A DNA stretch of 64,000 bases. Source: Spirometra erinaceieuropaei. Its lineage: Eukaryota; Platyhelminthes; Cestoda; Diphyllobothriidea; Diphyllobothriidae. The position numbers and the translations under genes are program-made. The stretch spans positions 938,034-1,002,033 of the forward strand of contig CACRXP010000173.1 in assembly GCA_902702965.1 (NCBI GenBank), given 5' to 3'. Of the stretch, positions 13,255 through 24,552 are shown in pieces. Within the stretch, counting starts at the first letter, position 1, and every line of letters starts with the position of its first letter. The notes under the pieces were generated by a model. The model worked only from the letters and a program-made list of their open reading frames with translations. It was not told the DNA's origin and made no database searches.

Positions 13255-13535
13255 GTTAAAATCATGGTCATTTTCTGCGTGGACCGGGGGGTGGGGAGTA
13301 GAGCGCCAAGGTGCGGGCGCGGCAGCGCCATCTACCGGTGCCTTTCCAAGCTTCCGGTCCTCCTGACTCTATTGTGACATCGGGCCCAGGTGGCGGAGGA
13401 GAGAGTGCGGTAGACGTAGCGCAAGTCTGCACTCGCTATAAACTACTTCACGCGCAAGTCACCTTTCCTGCTTCATCTTGCTGTGGAGCGCCCGGTGGAC
13501 ATCATCGGATGCGACGGTCGAACTGTCATCTGCCT
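13255..13535 (+). repeat. R1 interspersed repeat, copy b
   Basis: Carries the R1 landmarks in order: TTCCGGTCCTCCTGACTCTA, a GAGAGAGTGCGGTAGACG block, TATAAACTACTTCACGCGCA, then CTTGCTGTGGAGC and GCGACGGTCGAACTGTCAT. It has the same orientation as the other six copies. Confidence 0.8.
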
Positions 13536-15110
13536 CCCACATCACTTTTTCTGTGTCCTCTAACTCCGTCCCCCTACAACGAGGCTGTTGATCTGATTTC
13601 ACCTATCTGCTCGTATATTGGGATCAGTCTGTGTTCAGAGCACTCGAAACTCCCCCAGTTACTTCGCAGCGTGAGTACACTCCAGACATCCTCTGTGACT
13701 TTTCAACAGCACCATTCCTCGCACCTTCCATAATGACATGCCTTTGACGAATGTGAACGACACTTATGTTGATGCAATTTGATTAGCATCGCAGGGAAGT
13801 AATCGACAGCGTGGGGGCTCGAACAAGGGCTCTGCGGTGAGCAGGGCAACCTAGCACGATTTGCCGAAAACGTTCATTTGCCTAAACTGACTTATATGAC
13901 TATTTCACAATAAACGAATAAATTCGCATAAACATTAAATGGCAATTACAAAAACCAAATATTACATAAACAACGGAAAACCTTCTTTATTGGACAAGGG
14001 GGATTTTTAGTGGAGGGCCAGTATGTCTCATCCTACAGCTTAACCTGAATTTAAGCTTGATACACATTAGAGATTTGTTTTCATTATTTAATATTTCCTA
14101 GTTTTAAGCCTATGTTGATCTTATAATTCAAAAATAATACCTTGTGGCTCATTAGCGTTATGTGTTGCGTACTCGCGAATAGTGCCAGCCTGATAGTAAT
14201 TCATGGACGGAATGCGGAACTGTTCTAGGCCAAAACCACTAAGACCTATTGCGAAAATGTGGCTGGTGGAGCTGTAGAGTATTGCAGAAGCGGTATTAGG
14301 GCTATCGCTTTTATTTCCCAAAGAATTACTAGGGAAGGGCCTAACGGCTGCTGGGCACACGATGCATGCATGGGAAACCACAAATTGCCTGGTATCATGA
14401 CGCACTAGATGCGTGTTGTCTTATTTCCTGTGCGCTGTAAAAGTATTGCTTGTTATGGTTGTAGTCTATTTTGTCGCCGTTAAACTATTTATCCCCGATA
14501 TCCTCAGATAGCATATGCCTTTCGCTCTTCACACAAAGTCTCAGCCGACAGTGAAGAAAAACACATTTTTTAAACCCACTCGCATAGCTTAGTATGCATA
14601 ACACATACTTAAACTGCCGCATTTCACCAGCACACCCCAAAGAAACGAGAGGTCCCCTTCTGTCGGAAGAAAAATGGCTTGTAACGATTAGGATTAGTGA
14701 ACACGAAACAAAACTGTGTGTTCTTCTACTTCAACCGACTTCATACGTGGACTGATGTCTCAAGAAGTCGTGTGTGCTAATACCTTTTTGGCAAACTGGG
14801 TGAATAATGATCGAGTTTAAACAACATGAGTGATCATGGTCTCAAATCTTAAGTGAGCATATTTTGTCGGCGCCCAAGCAATTTAAGGGACGGAGGAAAG
14901 TGAACCCGAGAAGGAGCTGAGGACAGGCAGTCGGATGCTAGTCTAAAGCACCATCAGGTCAAACCTCCGACTTGTGAAGGCCTTCCACAAAAGAATGCGA
15001 TTAGCACCTAAACATTATTGCATTTTGTTTCCGACGTTCCTCCCGAGCACACGGGCGGAAGGTCAGATGTATTCTTTGTTCTAACTTGCGTGTAAAAGAT
15101 CAGAACATAC
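13536..15110. other. Gene B intron with one possible exon
   Basis: Apart from the exon candidate at 14141-14350, no supported gene or repeat was found. No RNA gene seen. Confidence 0.35.
14141..14350 (-). CDS. Possible exon, unidentified
   Basis: Minus-strand open stretch between a CCCAG acceptor and a CACAAG/GTATTA donor, 210 nt, phase 1 in and out. It contains SAILYSSTSHIFAIGLSGFG and EQFRIPSMNYYQAG, which look protein-like. Its phase does not fit between the gene B exons at 15111 and 8484, so it would need partners not found, or belongs to another transcript. Confidence 0.22.
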
Positions 15111-15297
15111 CGACCGAACTTCGCTTTCGTCCATCTCGTCCACAGTACTTTTCCGTTCCGCCTCCCTCAGGAGACTGTAGAGGTTGACCATCTTATCGTA
15201 ATTGGGCTTCTCACCTGCCTTGGACATGACCATATCCATTTGTTGTTTGATATTTTCCAAAACAGTATTTGACTGTGGATCTTGCCCTAAAATTTGC
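15111..15297 (-). CDS. Gene B internal exon, unidentified protein
   Basis: Minus-strand exon preceded by TTTCAATATCTATTCAG and closed by a GTATGT donor after ..EVRS in phase 0. A second acceptor 11 nt further in (15286) is possible. It encodes about 62 residues including SNTVLENIKQQMDMVMSKAG and MVNLYSLLREAERKSTVDEM, strongly helical and possibly coiled coil. It joins in phase to the terminal exon at 8484-8290. Upstream exons of gene B were not found, so the start of the gene is unknown. The gene lies in tandem downstream of gene A on the same strand. Confidence 0.55.
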
Positions 15298-17454
15298 CTG
15301 AATAGATATTGAAAGAATGGTTCTGAGATCATACTCTTAAATGTCCGGGTACGCAGTAACCACAGCCTCTTTTAGATTAGAAATTTTCAATGCCATTCTC
15401 CTATTCCAAAATGAAACAAAAATAAACCTCGAGTCTGTGTCTGAAGATTTGTCGGAGGAAAAGGTGCCTCATTAGTCCTTTAGAAGGATTCTGATATTCG
15501 ATCACTGAATTCTCCAAGTTTCTTGGCAAATCAAAACTTAGCTCTAGAAACTAACTCGAATGTTTTACAAAAGCAGGCATGTTGTTTTAGTACTGACTGC
15601 GATACAACAGAGATTTTAGTTCTATTAATTCTGAACTCATCACAACCTTCTGAAACCTCGAGTTCTTCCCATATTTTTACGGCGTTTCTCGAGAAAGTTG
15701 AAGCAGAATTTGCGAAGGAGGACGTCGTGGGTGAGCTGGACGTGCAGCTGATGAACTGCATCACCGAAACCTCTGGGATAACTGTTTTGGATCTTTTTAC
15801 TGGAAGATACTTCCTGTCTTCGAGCAAAGTCTGCATCCGAGGCTGAACTTGCAAGACGAGGCTCCGTTATCATTCGTTATCGGATGACTGAAGGTTCCCA
15901 ATCACCTTACCACCAGTCCCGCACTCACGCAACTATTCGCACTTGTTAACTAATATTGTCTGAATTCTGAACCCTGAGACCTATGATCTATGTTAACATG
16001 AACAAAAATCACCGATCTCTACCAGGCGAGTCTCCAGTTCTTACTACTTGAACTATTTCCACTCACAGTTGGGTCGACTTGGATTTCACGTACGTGGGTG
16101 CCATGAAGGCCCGCATTAAGAGGAAGCCATTGCAACCTGATACTCGGCCCTTATTTTACTCTGAAATGATCCCACGGGGACCGCAGTCGGCAACCTTCTA
16201 AGCCACGACGCTTAGCGTGCCACAATAGATTTATGCGCGTGAGATTTACTATAGGGAAGAAAGCGCTTATTTGCCATTAGGATGGATTTCCCAGTATTGG
16301 CCTCGCTGCCTCCTTTATGACGCAATGTTTGATGCGGCATGAAGCCCAATGTCTGAGAGTTGTCGCACCCACACGCAAGTGCGGCAGTAGTCATGGCCTA
16401 GCGTGGAGTCAGCGTAGCCCGAAAAACGCGTGCCGCCTTCCAACCTGGCCCGCGTTTTGCCTAAATCATTTAGGGTGCTGCCCGTTATGGGGCCAATCTA
16501 GGTTCCGATAATACTTAGTAAACAAACTTTATTTATTTGAACAGTGCTTTAGTATTTTGTATACTCATTCAGCGGAGCATTTAGAATTGTTGAACGGAGC
16601 CTTCTAGTCAGCAGCCATAGCGAAAATGTTTCTAATAAAATGAGAACCAATAAGTTTTTTCTTCAGCCAAAAATTACCAATATCTGTCACGGAAGTACAT
16701 AGGTAGGCTAAATGTTTCCAAGTATTCTTCGCCTTTACTTTTGGTAAAATGAAGGACGTAATCATTCAGCAACAAATTGCCTCAATGAGGCAGTTTTTGT
16801 AAAATTATTTTTCAGCTAATTAAAAGCATAGTCATTTCAGACTTTTGCTGTGGACGTTCGTTTTTTCGTCGATTGTGTTTTATCTTTGGGTGAATCTAAA
16901 AATGTGGTCCAAACCGCCATATGCAAAACGAGGGACTCCATATCTCACTGCATACACAAATTTTCCAAATAATTATTTTTTGAGGATTTAATAGACTGAG
17001 ATATTTAAAACCGTAAAGCATTCACTACACTTTTAAGGATGTCCCTAGGAACAACGGACTCTGTCGCTACCAAAAGCCACAGTAATGCCGGGTGAGAAAA
17101 ACCTTCCTGATGCCCACTGCAACTGCCCATTATATTGCAGTTTTTCAAACCCTGAGCGACCTTCTGACATGTGACCTGCTCCAAGTTTCTAGTTCTGTAA
17201 CTTCCCTGTGCGAAAAATCAGAGAAAATCATCTTTTTATAATCAACCGCATCCCGAGAAATTCAATAACGGAAAAAGTACGTCGAATTCTCGTGATACCA
17301 CTTTAAAGTACATTATCAAACATCAGGTAGTTGACTGGCTGGCATACACTAATTCACAGAGAACGTTTGCACTGATAGTTGTTTACAGGTGTTATTTTAA
17401 AAATTAACAAGTTGTTATATCTATCCACTCGTTTGTGTAGACGGAAAACATGTG
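15298..17454. other. Region between genes A and B; nothing firm
   Basis: Frames at 15523-15846 (plus) and 15531-15854 (minus) are both open over about 107 codons. The plus frame contains a helical stretch EKVEAEFAKEDVVGELDVQL, but no splice or family evidence supports it. The remainder is AT-rich without recognised features. Confidence 0.35.
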
Positions 17455-18419
17455 GTGCGCCATACTATGAAATGTTGCGTGAGGTTTTGAAGTATATTTT
17501 CAATTAGAAAAGACTTCTTAAGACGAGCTGTGGTATTAATTGTCATACAGCCTACTTGTAGGATATTTCGTTCACGTCAGGCTGCCGGCTTTTGCCGAGC
17601 TCTTTTCCGGCCGCCTGCATAAGCTACATTGAAATAAAAGACTACTTGATTGGTATGTATTTTTCGCATTGAGCTCCGATGCCCATATGTATTCAAATTC
17701 AAGAGCATTCTTGCTTCTACTTATTTAGTGACAGATTACGTCTTCATTAAGCTTTATATCTGGAGGAAAAATATCTTCCAGTTTTGAAAATTTAAATTAT
17801 ACTTTTTTGAGACCGCGCAATGTTCAGTAATACAGCATCGTACTAACACGTTTAGTACTGATAAAAAGTGGAAAACATGGTCCACATTAATTGCAAAATT
17901 TTATGAGCCTTGTATAGAATCTTCTTACTGGCGTACAGAAAAGCACAATTTTCATTACAGGGAAAGTACGTAGTCTGTAGTTTGGAGAAACTGCATACAA
18001 GTGTAACGGCAGGTGGTGTTCGAAGTTATTCGGAAAGTGAAACGTCTTTATAACAAGACGATACTTTTCTTCAAGCTGAAACATTTAATGAGAGGTAATA
18101 TTCTACCAAGTGAGTGCAAAAAAAGAATGTTTTTGTGCATATTTTCTATAAAATCTATTCGGGGTTTATATGCGAATCCAAAAACAATGTGAAAAATGCA
18201 CACTAATCAAGTTATCATTGTTCACAGTGAGGTTTTTTGCAGGCGATCGAAAAGAGGCTCGTTTAAAAGCTAGAATCCCGACGTGGCTGAAGTGTCTTGG
18301 GATTACGCCATACGATAATTACTATCAGAACTATACTTGAGTACCCTTTCGAATCCAAGACACATTTCGGAATTTCAATCGATATTTCAGGCGATGCACA
18401 TTTACTGTACTTTTAGCAT
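17455..18419. mobile_element. Palindromic Tc1/mariner-like MITE, copy 3
   Basis: The left arm (about 17455-17710) and right arm (about 18110-18419) are inverted and homologous to copies 1, 2 and 4. The right end reads GACACATTTCGGAATTTCAA and closes in TTTACTGTAC (ACTG-TA). The spacer retains GAGACCGCGCAATGTTCAGT, the counterpart of the copy 1 spacer motif. The left end is eroded and lacks a clear CAGT. No transposase coding was found. Confidence 0.65.
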
Positions 18420-18824
18420 TCATGTTTACTCGTCTGACATGAACGTTCGTGTCTTTGGCATTTCCACTTTTTTGAGACAATTTTCATTTTTAACTAATGC
18501 AATACTGGTTTGACTGTTGTCTTTATATTTCCGGTATCTGGCAGTTACTCTGTCCCCAAATCGCTCATTCTGCCTCCATGCTGGAATTCGTTTTCCTAGA
18601 ATTCGTTAACTCCCTTATCACATTCGGCATTCACGTTCCTAACATGCCTCTGAGTACTTTTTCTGGCCATTTTTTTCAGATACCTGCATTTTTTCACTTA
18701 TCTCCTTTCGTCTTTCCATCACTTTTCTAACTTTGCACAAAACGAACGAACTCTTTTAAGAGTTGTCTTTTGAATACTTTTTTTCTGCTACCAGTGTTTT
18801 TTTGCCTCTTGGGTGGATATCACA
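18420..18824. other. AT/pyrimidine-rich, nothing recognised
   Basis: T-rich plus-strand sequence with a short ORF (18497-18730) of hydrophobic, low-complexity composition. Not supported as a gene. Confidence 0.4.
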
Positions 18825-18960
18825 CTACAGCATTTCATAACGGTCAGGCAGTTTGCTGGTAGAATGCTGGATGCTGTTGTCCAGCGCCTCCATCTCATCA
18901 ATCTTCGCGAAGTTCTTCCACCCCGTGCGCCTTGACCTCTGCCATATCTTTTGCCGTACA
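18825..18960 (-). pseudogene. Coding-like tail, possible orphan 3' exon
   Basis: On the minus strand, KIWQRSRRTGWKNFAKIDEM continues through EALDNSIQHSTSKLPDRYEM to a TAG at 18825. The charged, helical composition with a clean end looks like a protein C-terminus. Gene A has already terminated at 19331 and gene B starts lower, so this could be an orphan exon, a retrocopy remnant or an alternative 3' end. No family recognised. Confidence 0.2.
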
Positions 18961-19179
18961 GCGGCATTATCAACGTTCCATATTGAAAAGTTGGCACGAT
19001 AGGTTACGTGCAAATAGACTGAAATACAGAAATTGACACTGTAGCTGTCCCCACAATAGTTAAACATTTTCATGTAAACCCATATACTCTGTTGTTATTT
19101 ATCTGTTTGTATTCTGAAGGGCGTTTCTGTCAAAAATTCAGAACGGTACTTTCAAAATAAAGCATATTTTGCTATCTCA

Positions 19180-19185
19180 TTTAAT
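19180..19185 (-). promoter_or_regulatory. Possible gene A poly(A) signal (ATTAAA)
   Basis: TTTAAT on the plus strand reads ATTAAA on the minus strand, about 145 nt past the gene A stop. It lies in AT-rich sequence, so a chance occurrence is possible. Confidence 0.35.
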
Positions 19186-19330
19186 TTAATATAGCCCATT
19201 ATTAATAGGGGGTTTTAGTTTGTGTTCGGATTAATTTCCATTTGAACAGAAACTTTTCGTGAAATTACGGAGCTAATAATATGAATTAAATTCAAGTTTA
19301 GGTGATAGAAAAACTACAACAAAATAATTG

Positions 19331-21070
19331 CTAGACTAACGTTCCCTGCAGTTGCTGAAATTCCTTCGCTATCTCTGCGAACTCGGGATTTTGCAAAGCC
19401 TCCTTGATTTGATCGATAGTTAGTGGATGCATGGCACTGCCCTCCTCACCACTGGCCATACCAAGTTGATGCTGCATCTTTTCAAGCAGCTTGCGTGTCT
19501 TCTGACGTCGTTCTAGCATCTCTGGCGAGATGAACGCTACTTCTTTAGCCTTGCGCTTGATGGCATGTACAAGTTTGTTGGCGGGTATCAGCTTTTCCGC
19601 TCGGAACTTTGAGAAAGCGATCTTCCCTATTGAAACTTCCTGTACGTCAGAATGGGTGCGTGTCTCTGCGTTCTCTACCATTTCCCCGTCATCTACCTGC
19701 TCATATTTCACTGCACTCTCTTCGGTCAGAACTTTTCGTTCCATACTTGTCAGTTGCTTTGATTCATCGGCACTGCTGTCTCTTCGGAAAATCTTCCCCC
19801 GATCGTCCCTATTCTTGGCTGAGGTTGCTGGAGTCTGTTCTTCTTCACTTTCCGCACTCACTACCACTTTCTCCACAACATCCTTTCCTACTTTTGGAGT
19901 TCTGCCCACGGTCCGTACCAGCGGCTGCCAGAGACGAACCTGCACTGCTGGCAGAGCTTGTGGTTGATTCGTAACGGTGCGCGGAGCTGCTGCCCTCGGA
20001 CCGAAGCCGCTGGGGTAGTAACCGCCTGCACTCTGGGTTCTATGATGCAGTCCGTGACGGTAACCAATGACTCCACCCTCATCATCGTAATCGTGGAAAA
20101 ACTGTGAGCTCCTACGGCCACGTCGGACGCCAACTTGACGCTCCTGAACTGCATGCTCGTATCGATCATACTGTAAGCCCTCCTGTTTTCGTCTTTTGCC
20201 TTTTTTGCCGCTGGCGTCCAAGTCATAGTAGTAGCTGCCGTCCTCATCCTCCCCGGGTCGCTGTTTGCGTCTTCCCCTACCACGCTCCTCCATAGAATCA
20301 TCATCGTCTGACCTGCCCCCTCGTCTTCTTCTGCCTCTTCGATGACGACCACCATCTTCCTCTCGGTCATCATGATCATCATCTTCGTCCTCATCTGACC
20401 AGCGCCTTCGTCCACCGCGGCGGTGGTGACGTCTGCGATCATCATACCCTTCCTCCTCTTCTCCCCCCTCATCATCTTGCCTTCGACGATGACGGTGGCG
20501 TCGACGGTGTCGTCCACGACCTTGGTCCTCATCCTCCTCGTCGTCATCGTAGTCCTCGTCCTCCCTTCTTCCGTGTCGATGGCGTCGTCGGCGGCTGCGA
20601 CCTTGGCTCACATCATCGTCATCTTCACTGTATTCGTCGTCATAGCTGTCCTCGTCACTTCCGTAATACTGTCCCGATCTGTCTCTTTCTCTTGCTTCAC
20701 GAGCCAGCCGCCTGGAATGTACATCGACGGCCAAGCCCTCGTTCAGTTTGTCGAGGTATGCATCATCATCGGAGGAAGAAGATGTATCAGAGTCGTGACC
20801 GCGCCTCTTTCTGCGTGGCCGCCCATCCCTGACCTTGAATTCAGCGCCCGAGTCTCTGTCTTTGCTGGAGGCGTCCGACCGAGAAGTTGCTGTCGATGAG
20901 TAAGAAGCTGAGGATGAGGAGGATGCACGCTCTCGCTGTCGTCGTTCCATCGCAGCCTTCGCCCTTGCTGCCATGGCCTCCTCAACCTTCGCCCGCATAC
21001 GGTCGGCTTTCACCTTGTTCTTGAGCTCTTCCACTTCCTCGGGAGACATCTCAGCAAGCTCTTCGGGTGT
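19331..21070 (-). CDS. Gene A terminal exon: charged, low-complexity C-terminus
   Basis: Minus-strand exon opening after TTAATTTCAG in phase 0 and ending in TAG, encoding 579 residues. Residues about 1-60 (TPEELAEMSPEEVEELKNKV onward) are a Glu/Lys/Arg coiled-coil candidate. Then comes a Ser tract (about 60-85), followed by repeated blocks of Arg/His and of Asp/Glu with scattered Gly and Tyr (about 130-310). Next is a Gly/Pro/Val segment, then an acidic linker, and a helical C-terminus ending EFQQLQGTLV. Such mixed-charge tracts are common in RNA- or cytoskeleton-associated disordered proteins, but that is only analogy. Other long frames here on both strands are shadows of the low-complexity codons. 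No family is recognised. Confidence 0.8.
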   Translation of the reverse strand, partial: TPEELAEMSPEEVEELKNKVKADRMRAKVEEAMAARAKAAMERRQRERASSSSSASYSSTATSRSDASSKDRDSGAEFKVRDGRPRRKRRGHDSDTSSSSDDDAYLDKLNEGLAVDVHSRRLAREARERDRSGQYYGSDEDSYDDEYSEDDDDVSQGRSRRRRHRHGRREDEDYDDDEEDEDQGRGRHRRRHRHRRRQDDEGGEEEEGYDDRRRHHRRGGRRRWSDEDEDDDHDDREEDGGRHRRGRRRRGGRSDDDDSMEERGRGRRKQRPGEDEDGSYYYDLDASGKKGKRRKQEGLQYDRYEHAVQERQVGVRRGRRSSQFFHDYDDEGGVIGYRHGLHHRTQSAGGYYPSGFGPRAAAPRTVTNQPQALPAVQVRLWQPLVRTVGRTPKVGKDVVEKVVVSAESEEEQTPATSAKNRDDRGKIFRRDSSADESKQLTSMERKVLTEESAVKYEQVDDGEMVENAETRTHSDVQEVSIGKIAFSKFRAEKLIPANKLVHAIKRKAKEVAFISPEMLERRQKTRKLLEKMQHQLGMASGEEGSAMHPLTIDQIKEALQNPEFAEIAKEFQQLQGTLV

Positions 21071-24000
21071 CTGAAATTAACAAAGATAAACCAACAGAGT
21101 AACCAGAAAAGCTTCAGAACATTGCCGGGTCCAACGCGAGAATATGGTCTAAAGTATCACTGGAAAAACGGAGGACATATTCTGGATCTTAATAACACAC
21201 CCTGAATTACTTGTTCAAGTCGACATTTTGGAAATTTAGGTAAAATTGCATCAAGCATGCTGAACCATCTGCGTGAGTAGTTAAAGATGCAAGTCTACGA
21301 ATTTGCTAGCCATTTTAGTTGAAAACTCCACTTTAATTGAACTGAAAGTAGAACATTCAAAAAGGGCATCGTATACTTTATGAAACATGTGAACGCCCAT
21401 CCTAAGATATCTTTAGTAACATGAAAGCAAATGTTTTGAAATAACTCAGTTTCCCGCAGTAACTTAAAGCACCTTGGAGACTAAAAAAGTAATTTTTAGT
21501 TTTGGATTTTTGATTTGGGGGAATAATGGGGCCAAGGAAACCACTCTTAGATGCATTACAAGGCAAGACATTAAAGAACATCAGGGTGCGATAAGAGGCC
21601 ATTGTAAACTAAAGTTCACGGCACTTGTTTTGTACGAACTGATGTTAGATGGTTTGGCGTTGTCTTCCATCAAAGGGCATTTTAAGTGGCAAAATAGTTG
21701 ACAATTTCTACCGAGTATAACCTGTTTATCATGCATATAAAAGTCTTTACTATAATAAATAAAATGAAGACTTGGCGAATCCCATACTACGGATTCACCG
21801 TCCCGAGCAGATCCTAAGGCACGAACATCTGTCACTAGAATCCAGATTAGTAGGCATTGAGATTCAGCCTTTAAATACCTAGTAAATTCACTCCTCTGTG
21901 CGTGCAAAAGGTCATATGTGAACGGACGAATTTTCAGACAGCGATTTGAGCATGGTTCGGATTACTGTACATTGAATAAATGGATCAAAGTAGAGGACAC
22001 TTAGGGTGTTCGACTGCCACTGATCAAGTAGCGTTCTTACTGACGTTTTACGGGTCCATCCTGTTCTAAAAAATTAGAAATGTGCGACTGTCAGAGATAC
22101 GCAAAGAAGTTGGAATTTAATGCATTCTTATCTTATAGAGATTACACCAGGGAGAAGGCAGGTCTCGGAGAAGGTAATTACATGCGGGTGGCTGGCTTGG
22201 TGGCTTTGACACATGGCAACTGTGGGACCTCTATGAAGTTCTTCTGTGCGCATAGGACCGATAAGCAGAGCTTATGTTTCGATGCAAATCCTATGCCTTA
22301 CCTAAAATACGAAGTGCTTAAACTGGAGAAAGTGCTTAAATTTCAGCAAAATGCGAGTTCGAAAAATGTGAAATGTTTGCTTATGTTTTCGCATTGATTG
22401 TAATAGCCAGCCACTAGGTATTACCCGGGGACTACTCGGCGTGTCATCAAGTTGCGAGTGCCCTTTTGTGAATTACCTGTTCTGTTTTGCCGAAATCTTA
22501 AAGATTTCGGCAAAATTTCCGTTACTGAGGCCTCCCTTTATAGCAAATAGTCGTGGAACTAATCTTTTGGGATATTTCTCGATGTCTTCATTTCTATTTT
22601 TTGTTTACCTTGACCTAAACCTGCCTTAAAAACTTTCTGGTCCACTTCCCGGCCACCTGAGTAAGAGCCCAGAGTTCAGATTTTGCTGAAAACATGGAAT
22701 TTGAAAGAATATAATTACTTGAAGGATGGTAAAAAGCACAAGAGGACATTTGACCTACAGAACACAGAAACTTCAGAAATGCTGAAATAAGGCTTTAGTT
22801 ATACAATCAAACATACAAGGCTCACATATCTCGAACTGTAAAGGGTATAAGACAAAGACGTGTTTTAGTTAGCGTGCGCACAGTGAAATGATAATTTCTT
22901 TTTCAGAAGTTTCTCAGCTATTTGTCGGCCGCTCATTGGAGAAGACATTACAGGCTCAGAAAGTTTTCAGAATTTGTACGGACAGGTGATTACACGAGAA
23001 AATAGCGACAAGGATTGGCCGCTTACAGCCACTTAGTAGGAGGTGACGTTTTTCTGGATATTTCGTTTAAAAGCAATACAATTATTGTTGTTGTTCGAAA
23101 GTTGTGCTCACTTTCAAAAGCGTGACCTCCCAGTTTACAGGACATCCATTGTCTCAAAATGCCAGATGGGCTTGCTAATATTTAACCGTTCTATAAACCC
23201 TCCATCGTGTCGTGAAGATGCATTAGAAGACTCATAAATCAGCTGGAGTAATTATGGGCAAGTAGCCCAGTTTGTATACAGGCTCAGGAAGAAGATTCAG
23301 GGGACTCCCTCTACATTGGAACATCTCCATTTTGCACAGTGTAGTTCTTGTAGATACGAACTTTGCCGCTTAAGGGATTGAACGTGACGAGGTCCGTCAT
23401 GAGAACTTTACCTCATTTTTCCACAGTAATTTCAAATGAAACACAACCCTTCGGTTATAAAACCCGGCTACAAAGTGTTAAAATACTTCGATCAGAATTT
23501 GATGAGTTCCTATGCGTGCTGCAGGAAGTAAAGAGAATCCTGTTCATGTTCTTGACATTACTGAAGTTTTGCACATATGGATACGTGCACATAAAATTGA
23601 AAAATTGCGGAGGGGGAAATTGAGAATCTTGAAAACTTGGAAGACCGGAACCGCATGGAGTGGATAAGAATATTTAAACAAGGTACGCAACTGAAAGTTG
23701 GCTTGTATAATGATCAAATTCTTATTCCTCCTACAAATATGCCAAATCCATAGAATTGTTTTTAACAGCAAATTAGGACTTCAGAGCAACATACTCGTAG
23801 GATACATCGAAGGTATTTACTGCGTGTGCACATGATATCTTCATAATATCCATAATTTTGAGAAAAAACCGTGCCCCCGACTAAGCCGAAATTACAGACC
23901 ATCGATCCCATGGAGTCGTAAAGTCACTTTGTATGATGCGTGATTTTACGGCAGAAAATTCACACACACAGTCAGAATATGCGCTTCGAGATGAGACCAG

Positions 24001-24341
24001 TTTGTCGACCACCAGGTTTAGCACTACATGGTCCAGTAGAATGTTTACTTCAATTAAACATGCTGGCTCTAAAAAGAATTCAATGTTCCCTCCTTTTTGA
24101 CATAAATAGCGAGTGTATTTCTAGTATGAATAACGTATCGGTCTCCTCTCAGCGAAATCTGTCTGACTGTCCGGGTTCTCCACTCCCCATCGTCCTTAGA
24201 AATGCTATAACTTAATGAAACCTTTATCCTGACCTCTGTAAAACCGTGATGAATAACAAAAACTCATAAGCCGAAATTTGGCTCTCAGATCTGCCGCCTC
24301 TTTTATGATAGCGGGCGGCATAGTCTGAAGGGAGAACCCAC
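21071..24341 (-). other. Gene A intron, nothing recognised
   Basis: About 3.3 kb bounded by gene A splice sites. Short frames on both strands only (for example 22080-22397 plus). No repeat family seen in the window recurs here. Confidence 0.5.
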
Positions 24342-24552
24342 CTTGCCCAGAGTATCCTCGGGGATCTCCTCGTCCTCTGCAGGCAGCCCGAGTTGTTCCA
24401 GTGTCGTTTTCAATATTTCCAAAACTCTCTGGGTCGGTTCTCTGTCTGTGCGATCGAGATCCATAGCTTGGAAGTCAGACGTACGTTTTTTGTAAATGCT
24501 GTTTAGCTTTTCGAGGAGCTGCAGAACAACATCTGTGCTCACACGTCCTTTC
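24342..24552 (-). CDS. Gene A exon, helical segment
   Basis: Bounded by a TTTTAATTTTCAG acceptor and an AAG/GTGGGT donor, 211 nt, phase 2 in and phase 0 out. It encodes KGRVSTDVVLQLLEKLNSIY followed by an acidic end EDEEIPEDTLGK. It joins in phase both to 30856 (GG|G codon) and to the last exon, reading ..DTLGK-TPEELAEM... Leu-rich amphipathic helices are evident. No family recognised. Confidence 0.7.

Noticed and set aside
15523..15846. 107-codon plus-strand ORF with a helical segment
   Set aside because: The opposite strand is equally open, it starts at a non-ATG codon, and no splice or family evidence was found.
19530..20899. Long plus- and minus-strand ORFs overlapping the gene A last exon
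   Set aside because: They are frame shadows created by Arg/Asp/Glu/Ser low-complexity codons; the in-frame exon with a good acceptor and stop explains the sequence.
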